Shown in pieces: positions 1 through 7,476 of a stretch of DNA of 64,000 nucleotides (within the stretch, counting starts at the first letter, position 1; each line of letters begins with the position of its first letter). The DNA comes from Microbispora rosea subsp. aerata (GTDB taxonomy: Bacteria; Actinomycetota; Actinomycetes; Streptosporangiales; Streptosporangiaceae), in NCBI RefSeq assembly GCF_014647835.1, contig NZ_BMPY01000003.1, forward strand, positions 62,001 to 126,000, given 5' to 3'. The notes below the pieces were generated by a model. It did not search any database. It was not told where the DNA came from and saw only the letters and a program-made list of their open reading frames with translations. The position numbers and the translations under genes were made by a program.

Positions 1-113
1 AAGGACCGGCGGCCGGGCCGGGCGTGCCGCAGGCCGACTCTGGCGAAGGGTGTGGGCCAGGGGCGGTGGCCAGGCTGGGATGTGCCGTGGGCTCACTTCG
101 GCGGTGGGGCTGG
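1..113. other. Left edge, no gene seen
   Basis: These bases lie downstream of the minus-strand VOC gene. I see no convincing start, RBS or family motif. The long open frames here are the usual by-product of GC-rich sequence. Confidence 0.4.
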
Positions 114-518
114 TTAGGAACCAGTCGGGGCGAACACGCCGAAGAGGTTGCCGGACGTGTCGCGGAGGTAGGCGAAGTCGGGGCCGTTCTCGTTGCCCAC
201 GACCTCGTCGAGCACCTTGCCGCCCAGGGCCTCCACCTTCCGGCAGGTCTCGGCCACGTCCCGCACCAGGACGGTGAAGATGGCGTGACCGGGCATGGCG
301 TCACCCGTGCCGAACACGCCGCCGCTCACCTCGTCGTCACCGTCGTAGCTGATGAGCCGGTAGTCCATGCCCACGGCGGCCGAGTCCTCGTCGGTGCGGA
401 ACCGCCAGCCGAACAGGTCGCCGTAGAAGCGCTGGACGCCCTCGGGGTCGTCGCTCGCGATCTCGAACCAGGCGACCCTGTTGACGGCGGGGGCCGTGGG
501 GGCGTCGGGAGTGGTCAT
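114..518 (-). CDS. VOC (glyoxalase/bleomycin-resistance fold) protein
   Basis: A 134-residue single-domain vicinal oxygen chelate protein. The N-terminus NRVAWFEIASDDPEGVQRFY and the C-terminus LRDTSGNLFGVFAP are the two ends of the betaalphabetabetabeta module of this superfamily. The ATG at 516-518 is chosen because AGAGGAAGAG lies about 8 bases upstream on the minus strand; a longer in-frame extension to 665 lacks family sequence. Members are metal-dependent lyases, dioxygenases or drug-binding proteins, and nothing here identifies the substrate. It lies downstream of a WYL regulator on the same strand with a gap of about 200 bp, so it probably has its own promoter. Confidence 0.85.
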   Translation of the reverse strand: MTTPDAPTAPAVNRVAWFEIASDDPEGVQRFYGDLFGWRFRTDEDSAAVGMDYRLISYDGDDEVSGGVFGTGDAMPGHAIFTVLVRDVAETCRKVEALGGKVLDEVVGNENGPDFAYLRDTSGNLFGVFAPTGS

Positions 519-714
519 CGTCGTTTCTCTTCCTCTGCGGCCCTGTGTCTGGGCGCTCGATCTCCTTCGCGACGGCGCCGGAGCGGTGACGAGCCGGGGA
601 AGGTGCTCGGTGGGCCGTGGCCGGTCGTCGTCGCGTGAGTAGAGCCTCGCGCCCTTCGGCGACACCCCCCTGTCGGTGTTTTCAATGCTTCACGAACATT
701 TTTTCGAATCAAGA

Positions 715-1428
715 TCAGTCCAGCACCGGCGTGCGCGCGATCATGTCGGGGATCCCGGCGTCGAACGCCTCAAGGGGCCGGTTGGGCACCGGCTCCTCGG
801 TCAGTGCGGCCTCGGCGATCCGGTCGAGCCGGAAGATGCGGACGGCGTCCCGCAGCCGGCACCAGGCCACCAGATACCACCACCCGCTCCGCCCGGCGAC
901 GAACGCCCCGGGCTCCACCTCCCTGGTCGTCAGCGCGCCCTGCGCGTCGCCGTACCGAATCCGCAGGACGACCCCCTTGAGCAGGGCCTCCTCGATGACC
1001 CGGCCGATCGACCCGATGAATCGGGCCTCCGGCTCGTCCTCGGCGAGGATCTGCACGCGGGCGGCCAGTTGCCGGGCCCGCTCCCCCTGCGGGCCGGGCA
1101 TGGCGGCGACGAGCTTGCGCAGCGCGCTGCGCGCCTCGTCGGCGAAGGGCTGCTGTTCTGTGCGGCTGAGGGCGATCGCCACCGCCACGGCCTCGGCGGG
1201 GGTGAAGTTGAGCGGGGGCAGGGACATGCTTTTGTCGAGCGCGTAGCCTCCCTTGCGCCCGACCTCCGCGTAGATGGGCACGCCGGCCTGCTGCAGCGCG
1301 GAGATGTCCCGCTCAATGGTCCGCGAGCTCACCTCGAAGCGCATGGCGAGCTCACGCGCGGACCGGCGGCGCGGGGAGATCGCCCGCAGGTCCTCGACGA
1401 TCGCGTAGAGCCGGTCGGTACGGTTCAC
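715..1428 (-). CDS. WYL-domain transcriptional regulator (HTH_11/DeoR-like)
   Basis: About 237 residues from the GTG at 1428 (VNRTDRLYAIVEDLRAI); an in-frame start at 1458 adds only ten atypical residues. A winged HTH occupies residues 1-60 (SARELAMRFEVSSRTIERDI). A WYL domain follows (about 130-200) with the diagnostic WWYLVAWCRLRDAVRIFRLD. WYL domains bind small ligands or nucleic acid and regulate diverse actinobacterial genes. It is shorter than the usual 310-330 residues and lacks most of the C-terminal WCX extension. A second, even shorter WYL regulator lies just upstream with an almost identical core motif, suggesting a tandem duplication. Confidence 0.88.
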   Translation of the reverse strand: MNRTDRLYAIVEDLRAISPRRRSARELAMRFEVSSRTIERDISALQQAGVPIYAEVGRKGGYALDKSMSLPPLNFTPAEAVAVAIALSRTEQQPFADEARSALRKLVAAMPGPQGERARQLAARVQILAEDEPEARFIGSIGRVIEEALLKGVVLRIRYGDAQGALTTREVEPGAFVAGRSGWWYLVAWCRLRDAVRIFRLDRIAEAALTEEPVPNRPLEAFDAGIPDMIARTPVLD

Positions 1429-1660
1429 GCCGCAGAGGGTAGGCCATCCGACCGACATTTCTCGCTGACGCGTTCGACTCCTGTGCGCCTACGCACGTCG
1501 GCCCCGGGTGCCGCCCTGCGCTTCCGCACCCCGGCACGCCGCACTCCGCCGAGGCGATCTCCCGCCCGGCCGTCGACGAGACCCACGGGCGGCCCGGCTC
1601 GTTCTCACGCGCGCCCTGGTACGCGGTCACCGGCCGGGTGGCTCCGGTTTGACGACAGGG

Positions 1661-2119
1661 TCACCCGCCCACGGCCTCGGCGAGCTCTGCCAGGCGGTCG
1701 CGACCGGGCTCGGGGAAGCGCTCGTCCATGACCTCGGCCCGGGAGATCCGGTCGAGCCGGAAGACGCGCACGTCGTCGCGTAAGCGGCACCAGGCCACCA
1801 GATACCAGTGCCCGCCCCGCCCGCCGAGGCAGATGCTCGGCTCGACGTCCCTGACGGTGGGCACGTTCTTGCCGTCGACGTACTCCAGGCGCAGCACGTG
1901 CCGCCCGCGCAGCGCCCTGTCGACGGCGCGCTTCACCGACTCGGGGCCGGCGAGCGCGTAGCCGCCCTGGTCGAGCCGGATCGGGACACCGGCCTCCCGG
2001 AGCTTCGCGACGTCGCGGACGACGGTGCTCCTGCTGACCCCGAGGCGCGAGGCCAGCTCGCGGGCCGACAGGGATTCGCCGGATTGCAGCTCCTTCACCA
2101 GCGCGTCGCGGCGTTTCAT
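1661..2119 (-). CDS. Short WYL-domain transcriptional regulator
   Basis: 152 residues from an ATG (MKRRDALVKELQSGESLSAR). An N-terminal HTH (ARELASRLGVSRSTVVRDV, residues 18-40) is joined almost directly to a WYL core with HWYLVAWCRLRDDVRVFRLD (about 105-125). Most WYL regulators are about twice this length, so this is a minimal HTH-WYL form. The WYL core differs from that of the neighbouring gene at 715-1428 by only a few residues, which supports common descent. The target is unknown. Confidence 0.85.
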   Translation of the reverse strand: MKRRDALVKELQSGESLSARELASRLGVSRSTVVRDVAKLREAGVPIRLDQGGYALAGPESVKRAVDRALRGRHVLRLEYVDGKNVPTVRDVEPSICLGGRGGHWYLVAWCRLRDDVRVFRLDRISRAEVMDERFPEPGRDRLAELAEAVGG

Positions 2120-2188
2120 GATTCGACGCTACGTCGATCAGTCCGGCGAAACCCGCCCGACTCACCTCACTCGGACGCCACACGCCTA

Positions 2189-3205
2189 TCACCCCAAGTC
2201 GGCGGCGTTCGCCCAGGGACGGGTGTTGCGGACGCGCTCGGGCGGTATCCCGCACAGGGCCGCCCGCTCGCACCCGAACCGCTGCCAGTCGAGCTGGCCG
2301 GGCGCGTGGGCGTCGGAGTCGATCGCGAACTCACAGCCCATCTCGTACGCCAGCCGCATCAGGCGCTTGGGCGGATCGAGCCGGTCGGGCCGCGAATTGA
2401 TCTCCACCGCGACCCCGAACCTCCGGCACGCCTCGAAGACGATCTCGGCGTCGAACCGCGACTCCGGCCGCCCTCGTCCGCGTACGACCCGGCCGGTGCA
2501 GTGGCCGAGGACGTCCACGCGGGGGTCGGCCACCGCGGCGACCATCCGCCGGGTCATGTCCGCGGCGTCCATCCGCAGCAGCGAGTGGACGCTCGCCACC
2601 ACGACGTCCAGCCGTTCGAGCAGAGCGGGCTCCTGGTCGAGCGAGCCGTCGGCGTTGATGTCCACCTCGATGCCGGTCAGGATGCGGAAGGGCGGCCCGC
2701 CGTCCGCGGCGTACCGCTCGTTGAGCTCGGCGACCACGTCGAGCTGGCGGCGCAACCGGTCGGCGGACAGGCCGTGCGCGACGGTCAGCCGGGGCGAGTG
2801 ATCGGTCAGCGCCAGGTATTCGTGACCGAGCGCGCGGGCGGCGGCGGCCATCTCCTCGATCGGCGATCCGCCGTCCGACCAGTCGGAGTGGCTGTGGAAG
2901 TCGCCGCGCAGCGCCGACCGCAGCGCCCACGCGGCCTCGTCCAGGTCGACGTCCTCGGTGTCCTCTAGCCGCCGCAGGTACGTGGGGACCGCGCCGTCCA
3001 GCGCCTCGGCGACGACCAGGGCGGTGACCTTGCCGATCCCCTTCATTTCGGTCAGGCCGCCGGTGCGCGCGAGCCGTGCCAATTCCTCCCGGGGCAGGCC
3101 CTCGATCGCGGCGGCGGCGCCGCGGAAGGCGCGCACCCGGTACGTCGGCTCGCCGGCGCGTTCCAGCAGGAAGGCGATGCGTTTGAGTGCCTCGACGGGG
3201 TCCAC
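2189..3205 (-). CDS. PolX-like HhH + PHP-domain phosphoesterase
   Basis: 338 residues starting at GTG (VDPVEALKRIAFLLERAGE). Residues 1-85 match the 8-kDa helix-hairpin-helix region of family X DNA polymerases (TEMKGIGKVTALVVAEAL). From about residue 100 a PHP metallophosphoesterase domain follows, with its metal ligand motifs in order: HSHSDWSDG, LTDHSPRL, EVDIN, SVHSL, GHCTGR, EINSRPD and SDAHAPGQ. The polymerase palm and fingers that lie between these parts in true bacterial PolX are absent. A DNA-end processing 3'-phosphatase or exonuclease role is an inference from PolX. It may share a transcript with the WYL regulators downstream (69 bp gap). Confidence 0.85.
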   Translation of the reverse strand: MDPVEALKRIAFLLERAGEPTYRVRAFRGAAAAIEGLPREELARLARTGGLTEMKGIGKVTALVVAEALDGAVPTYLRRLEDTEDVDLDEAAWALRSALRGDFHSHSDWSDGGSPIEEMAAAARALGHEYLALTDHSPRLTVAHGLSADRLRRQLDVVAELNERYAADGGPPFRILTGIEVDINADGSLDQEPALLERLDVVVASVHSLLRMDAADMTRRMVAAVADPRVDVLGHCTGRVVRGRGRPESRFDAEIVFEACRRFGVAVEINSRPDRLDPPKRLMRLAYEMGCEFAIDSDAHAPGQLDWQRFGCERAALCGIPPERVRNTRPWANAADLG

Positions 3206-3304
3206 ATCGGGACGCTACCCGGCGCGCGGAGCCTCAGCCGGACGGGACATAACGGACTGATCAGGAACTGCGCCCAAATCTGGTCCGTTCGTTCAGCTGG
3301 ACGA

Positions 3305-3332
3305 TAAAGTGTGCCGATCTCGACAGCAGGAG
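3305..3332 (+). promoter_or_regulatory. -10 element and RBS of the yjfM-like operon
   Basis: TAAAGT at 3305-3310 fits the actinobacterial TANNNT -10 box. AGGAG at 3328-3332 lies 5 bases before the TTG at 3338. Together they predict a short leader and favour the TTG over the in-frame GTG at 3311. I see no clear -35. Confidence 0.55.
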
Positions 3333-3337
3333 CTCGA

Positions 3338-3841
3338 TTGGCAGAATCCGCGGACAACCCCACACCGAAGACGACATCACCGGGCGGCTCCCTGCCCATC
3401 CATCCCCTGGCCATGGGCGCGCCGCGGCCGAAGACGCCGTCCTCGGGTGGGCTCAAGTCCTCGACCGCAATCAAGCTCGGCACCCTGGGCGTGCTGTCCG
3501 TCCTCATCGTCGGCGCCTGCGCGACCGCGAACGACTATGAGGAGGTCGACGCCGACTGCGTGGACACCACCACGTACGACGCCGACGCTTCCTACGTCGT
3601 CGTGGACGACTACTACTGCGACGACGATGACGACGGCGGCGGCGGCAGCAGCAACTACTCCGGCTCGAACGGCTACACCGGCTCGCACGGCGCGTACCGC
3701 TGGTACTACGGAGGCAACCGCGTGGGCAACCGGGTCAGGAACGGCACGACCATACGACCGGCCCGCGCGCACATCACGACGCGCTCCGGGCGGGTCGTCC
3801 AGCGCGGCGGGTTCGGGTTCCACTTCGGCGGCGGGAGCTGA
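3338..3841 (+). CDS. Small membrane-anchored protein, YgiB/YjfM (DUF1190)-like
   Basis: 167 residues from a TTG with a good RBS (AGGAG 5 bases upstream); a GTG at 3311 would add nine residues. A hydrophobic segment (AIKLGTLGVLSVLIVGAC) at about residues 42-59 ends in VGAC, a near-lipobox. It is followed by a Cys- and Asp-rich stretch (DADCVDTT, YYCDDDDDGGGGSS) and a basic, Gly-rich tail ending GGFGFHFGGGS. Sequence identity to known families is low. The layout (anchor, two Cys, Gly-rich RGGFG tail) and position directly before a YgiC/YjfC-like ligase and a DUF350 protein match YgiB/YjfM of enterobacteria. The family call rests on context and architecture. Confidence 0.7.
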   Translation: MAESADNPTPKTTSPGGSLPIHPLAMGAPRPKTPSSGGLKSSTAIKLGTLGVLSVLIVGACATANDYEEVDADCVDTTTYDADASYVVVDDYYCDDDDDGGGGSSNYSGSNGYTGSHGAYRWYYGGNRVGNRVRNGTTIRPARAHITTRSGRVVQRGGFGFHFGGGS

Positions 3842-3850
3842 GCGGCGGGC

Positions 3851-5014
3851 ATGCTCAGGATGACCTCGACGCCCAGGGAGAACTGGGCCGCCATCGTCGA
3901 GTCGCAGGGGCTCGCGTTCCACCGCTCCGCCCACCCCGAGGGCCTCGCCCGGCCGTACTGGGACGAGAGCGTCCACTACGTGTTCACCATGGACGAGGTG
4001 CTCGCCCTCGAGGAGCAGGTCGAGGAGCTGCACCGGATGTGCCTGGCCGCGGCCGAGCACATCGTGGCCGAGGACCGGTTCGCCGACCTCGGCATCCCGC
4101 CGCACTGCCGTACGGCGGTGGCGGAGTCGTGGCGGCGGCGCGACCCGCACGTCTTCGGCCGGTTCGACCTGCGCTACGACGGCACCGGGCCGGCCAAGCT
4201 GCTGGAGTACAACGCCGACACGCCGACCAGCCTGGTCGAAAGCTCCATCGTGCAGTGGTTCTGGCTGAAGGACGTGTATCCCGGCGACGACCAGTGGAAC
4301 TCGATCCACGAGCGCCTGATCGACCGCTGGAAGTCCCTCACGCTCCAGACCGGCCCGGCCCACTTCGCGTGGACCAGCGCCGACGAGACGGGCGAGGAGG
4401 CGATGACCATCGGCTACCTCCAGGAGACCGCGGAGCAGGCCGGGCTGGTCACCGCGGCGATCGCCATGGAGGACATCGGCTGGGACGCGCTCAACCACCG
4501 GTTCGTCGACATGGAACACCGGGTGATCCGCACGCTGTGCAAGCTGTATCCCTGGGAGTGGATCGTCTCCGAGCCGTTCGCGCCGCACGCGCTCGCCCAG
4601 CAGATCTCGATGACGTGGATCGAGCCGCTGTGGAAGATGCTGCTGTCCAACAAGGCCCTGCTGGCGATCCTGTGGGAGCTGTACCCGGGCCACCCGAACC
4701 TGCTGCCCGCCTACCTCGACGGGCCCCGCGAGCTGGCCGGCGGCCCGGGCTACGTGCGCAAGCCGCTGCTCGGCCGCGAGGGCGCCTCGGTGCGGATCGC
4801 CGCGCCGGGCGTCGAGCTGGAGACCGAGGGCGCATACGGCGCGGAGGGCTTCGTCTATCAGGAGTTCCTGCCGCTGCCGGAGTTCGACGGCTGGCGTCCG
4901 GTGCTCGGGGCCTGGGTGATCGACGACGAGTCGGCCGGGCTCGGCATCCGGGAGACCTCGGGTCTCGTCACCGACGACACGTCGTCCTTCGTCCCCCACC
5001 GGATCGACGGCTGA
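3851..5014 (+). CDS. Glutathionylspermidine-synthase-like ATP-grasp ligase (YgiC/YjfC family)
   Basis: 387 residues, the usual length of YgiC/YjfC. Family landmarks are ESWRRRDPHVFGRFDLRYDG (about 94-113), KLLEYNADTPTSLVESS (about 117-133), the LYPWEW segment in the middle, and the ATP-grasp end KPLLGREGASV (about 303-313) with FVYQEFLPLPEF. The family resembles the synthetase half of E. coli Gss, which joins glutathione to spermidine. YgiC/YjfC proteins lack the amidase half and their true substrates are not settled. The gene starts 9 bp after the YjfM-like gene and precedes a DUF350 gene, so the three form an operon. Actinomycetes lack glutathione, so the acceptor here is probably a different peptide or amine (inference). 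Confidence 0.88.
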   Translation: MLRMTSTPRENWAAIVESQGLAFHRSAHPEGLARPYWDESVHYVFTMDEVLALEEQVEELHRMCLAAAEHIVAEDRFADLGIPPHCRTAVAESWRRRDPHVFGRFDLRYDGTGPAKLLEYNADTPTSLVESSIVQWFWLKDVYPGDDQWNSIHERLIDRWKSLTLQTGPAHFAWTSADETGEEAMTIGYLQETAEQAGLVTAAIAMEDIGWDALNHRFVDMEHRVIRTLCKLYPWEWIVSEPFAPHALAQQISMTWIEPLWKMLLSNKALLAILWELYPGHPNLLPAYLDGPRELAGGPGYVRKPLLGREGASVRIAAPGVELETEGAYGAEGFVYQEFLPLPEFDGWRPVLGAWVIDDESAGLGIRETSGLVTDDTSSFVPHRIDG

Positions 5015-5084
5015 GGCGTCCTTCCCCGGACCCTCGGCCGAAGCTCCGTCCCCGACCGCAATCCCGCCTGAAAGCGAAGACCCC

Positions 5085-5528
5085 GTGAACACCACAACCA
5101 CCACCGCCGAGGTGCTCTCGCACGGCGCCCTGGCGATCCTCGCGTACGCCGTCCTGGGCGTGCTGCTGCTCGTCGCCGGGTTCTACGTCGTCGACCTGGC
5201 GACCCCCGGGCGGCTCAGCAAGATCATCCGTACCGACCGGAACCCGAACGCCACGCTGCTGGCCGCCTCCAGCGTGGCCGGCGTCGGGCTCATCGTGGCG
5301 GCCTCCATCTGGTCGTCCGGAGGCGTGCTGCGCGAGGGGCTGCTCGCGACGCTCGTGTTCGGCCTGGTGGGCATCGCCGTGCAGACGCTCGGCATGATCG
5401 CCTTCGACAAGGTCGCCGGCATCTCGGTGCGAGAGCTCGTCCGGGAGGCCACGCTGCAGCCCGCCGCCGTCCTCCTCGGCGTGACGCATTTCTTCATCGG
5501 CCTCATCACGGCCGTCGCCGTCATCTGA
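5085..5528 (+). CDS. DUF350 (YjfL-like) inner-membrane protein
   Basis: 147 residues from GTG. Four hydrophobic segments form two similar halves, about 15-40, 57-76, 85-107 and 125-146. Landmarks include VLLLVAGFYVVDLATPGRLS in the first half and FDKVAGISVRELVREA before the last segment. DUF350 genes repeatedly neighbour glutathionylspermidine-synthase-like ligases, as here. The molecular role is unknown; a membrane partner of the ligase is inferred from context. Confidence 0.85.
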   Translation: MNTTTTTAEVLSHGALAILAYAVLGVLLLVAGFYVVDLATPGRLSKIIRTDRNPNATLLAASSVAGVGLIVAASIWSSGGVLREGLLATLVFGLVGIAVQTLGMIAFDKVAGISVRELVREATLQPAAVLLGVTHFFIGLITAVAVI

Positions 5529-5651
5529 CCTCGGCGAACGCCGATGAAAGATTCATCGGCGCACGGCGGAAGGCCCAGGTGGGAGCGGCGAGCGCCGCGT
5601 GGACGCGTCCGCGGGGACATATCCGTGTAGACCGTTCCCGCCTGCAGGGCC

Positions 5652-5657
5652 TACTCT
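5652..5657 (+). promoter_or_regulatory. -10 box for a leaderless DUF2079 transcript
   Basis: TACTCT fits TANNNT and ends 7 bases before the GTG at 5665. No RBS is visible in front of that GTG, so a leaderless mRNA, common in actinomycetes, is likely. Confidence 0.45.
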
Positions 5658-5664
5658 CCTCATC

Positions 5665-7302
5665 GTGATCACGGGGGCCGCGACGCCCGGGCGACCGGCC
5701 GCCTCCCCCCGGAAAGGCAGCGATCCCGACGACACTCTGGAGGCAGCCGCCGTGGACGGAACGGCCGTCGCGGAGCCCGGAGACACGGCCGGCACCCCGG
5801 TGGCCGGCGAGACCGGCGCGACCGCCGCCGCCGAACCGGAGGGGCGGCAGACCGGCTCATCCGGTGAGACGCGGGCGCGACGCCTCGCCCTGCGCCTGCC
5901 GGCCTCCCGCCGGCATCTGATCGCGCTGTCGGTGATGTGCGCGCTGTCGGCGGCCCTGAACATGACGCTGTCGCTGTTCAGGCTCGCCCACTTCCAGGTG
6001 GCCACCTACGACCTGGTCATCTTCGACCAGGCGGTGCGCGGATACTCCAACTTCTCGGCGCCCACGGTGCCGCTGCGCGGGGTCACCGGCGGCTTCGGCA
6101 TGGACTACCTCCAGCTCGCCGACCACTTCTCGCCGATCCTGGCCGTGCTGGCCCCCCTCTACTGGCTGCACGACGGGCCGCGGACGCTGCTGGTGGCGCA
6201 GGCCGTGCTGTTCGCCCTGGCCATCCCGTTCGTGTGGAAGTTCACCCGGCGGGTGCTCGGCACCCCGCACGCCTACCTCGTCTCCGTGGCGTACGCGATC
6301 TCCTGGCCGATCGCGCAGGCGACGGCGGTCGAGTTCCACGAGGTGGCCTTCGTGCCGCTGCTGAGCGCGATCGCCATCGAACGGCTGCACGCCGGGAAAC
6401 GGCTGCCGGGGCTGCTCGCGGTGGCCGGCCTGCTGCTCACCAAAGAGGACATGGGCCTCATGGTGATGGGCCTGGGCGCCTGGCTGTTCTTCACCGGGCA
6501 GCGCAGGCTCGGCGCCGGGCTGGCCCTCACCGGGCTGACCGTGTTCGAGGTGGTGCGCAAGTTCCTGATCCCGCTGGCGGGCGGCAACCCGGCGTACTAC
6601 ACGCGCTACTCCAAGCTCGGCGACGACCTGCCGCAGATGCTGTGGAGCGCGGTCACGCGGCCCCACGAGTTCGTGGCCATGCTCTTCGACCACCACTCGA
6701 AGTGGGACACCTGGGGCCTGCTGCTGTGGCCCTCGCTGTTCCTGTGCCTGCTGTCCCCGCTGGTCCTGGCGGCGCTGCCGCTGATCATGGAACGGCTGCT
6801 CGCCGACTCCGACAACTGGTGGTCGACCGGCTGGCACTACGACGCGTTCGTGATCGTGATCCTGCTGCTGGCCGGGGTGGACGGCGCGGCCCGGCTCATC
6901 CGGTGGCTGGAGCGGCGCGGGGTGCCCCGCCCCGGGCACGGCCTGCGGCTGGCCTACGCCGCCGCGGTCTTCGCGGTCGCGGTCACCACGGTGCCCTACC
7001 GGCCGTTCGACAACCTGATGAGCCCCGACTTCTACCGCCCCGACCCGCGTACGGAGACCAGGGAGCAGGCCATGAGCCTGGTCCCCGACGGCGTGGTGGT
7101 GGAGGCGACCGACGACTTCGGCGCGCGGCTGTCCGGCCGGACGACCGTGCTGTGGTGGGACTACCAGAAGCGGGGCACGCCCTGGATCGTGGCCTCGGTC
7201 AACAACGACCTGCGCGGCGTGGTGAACAGCTACCTGACCGAGGGCTACGAACTGCGCTTCGACCAGAACGACATCGTCGTCCTGCACCGCATCGGCTACT
7301 GA
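5665..7302 (+). CDS. DUF2079 polytopic membrane protein
   Basis: 545 residues from the proposed leaderless GTG; an in-frame start at 5599 is less convincing. The N-terminal 70 residues are Ala/Gly/Thr-rich and presumably cytoplasmic. They are followed by about ten hydrophobic segments. DUF2079 landmarks include TYDLVIFDQAVRGYS, GMDYLQLADHFSPILAVLAP, WPIAQATAVEFHEVAFVPLL and the ending YELRFDQNDIVVLHR. The family shows distant likeness to GT-C glycosyltransferases, with an acidic motif in an early loop (inferred). No substrate can be named. It is separate from the upstream YjfL-like gene (136 bp gap with its own -10 box). Confidence 0.88.
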   Translation: MITGAATPGRPAASPRKGSDPDDTLEAAAVDGTAVAEPGDTAGTPVAGETGATAAAEPEGRQTGSSGETRARRLALRLPASRRHLIALSVMCALSAALNMTLSLFRLAHFQVATYDLVIFDQAVRGYSNFSAPTVPLRGVTGGFGMDYLQLADHFSPILAVLAPLYWLHDGPRTLLVAQAVLFALAIPFVWKFTRRVLGTPHAYLVSVAYAISWPIAQATAVEFHEVAFVPLLSAIAIERLHAGKRLPGLLAVAGLLLTKEDMGLMVMGLGAWLFFTGQRRLGAGLALTGLTVFEVVRKFLIPLAGGNPAYYTRYSKLGDDLPQMLWSAVTRPHEFVAMLFDHHSKWDTWGLLLWPSLFLCLLSPLVLAALPLIMERLLADSDNWWSTGWHYDAFVIVILLLAGVDGAARLIRWLERRGVPRPGHGLRLAYAAAVFAVAVTTVPYRPFDNLMSPDFYRPDPRTETREQAMSLVPDGVVVEATDDFGARLSGRTTVLWWDYQKRGTPWIVASVNNDLRGVVNSYLTEGYELRFDQNDIVVLHRIGY

Positions 7303-7356
7303 TGCCTCCGCCGCGACGTGCGGCGACGCGCTCCACACCCCCGTACGGCACGATCA

Positions 7357-7373
7357 GTGCCACGACCTGGCAC
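7357..7373 (+). promoter_or_regulatory. Perfect inverted repeat upstream of fasR
   Basis: GTGCCA, 5-base spacer, TGGCAC. It lies 10 bases before the upstream candidate start (GTG 7384) and about 100 bases before the ATG at 7477. A candidate operator for autoregulation or another dimeric repressor; not matched to a published motif. Confidence 0.45.
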
Positions 7374-7476
7374 GCTAGAGGGCGTGAGCGAGCGGGGCGC
7401 GTGGAACGGCGGACAGGTGCGTGCGGACGGGCGGGACGACCACGACGTCGTCCGGGCGACCGGAGACGGTGTGCCG

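Noticed and set aside
24-638. A 204-codon plus-strand open frame at the left edge
   Set aside because: It is antisense to the VOC gene and shows no family sequence or RBS.
3377-5104. A 575-codon minus-strand open frame
   Set aside because: It is antisense to the YjfM- and YjfC-like genes, whose family motifs are clear on the plus strand.
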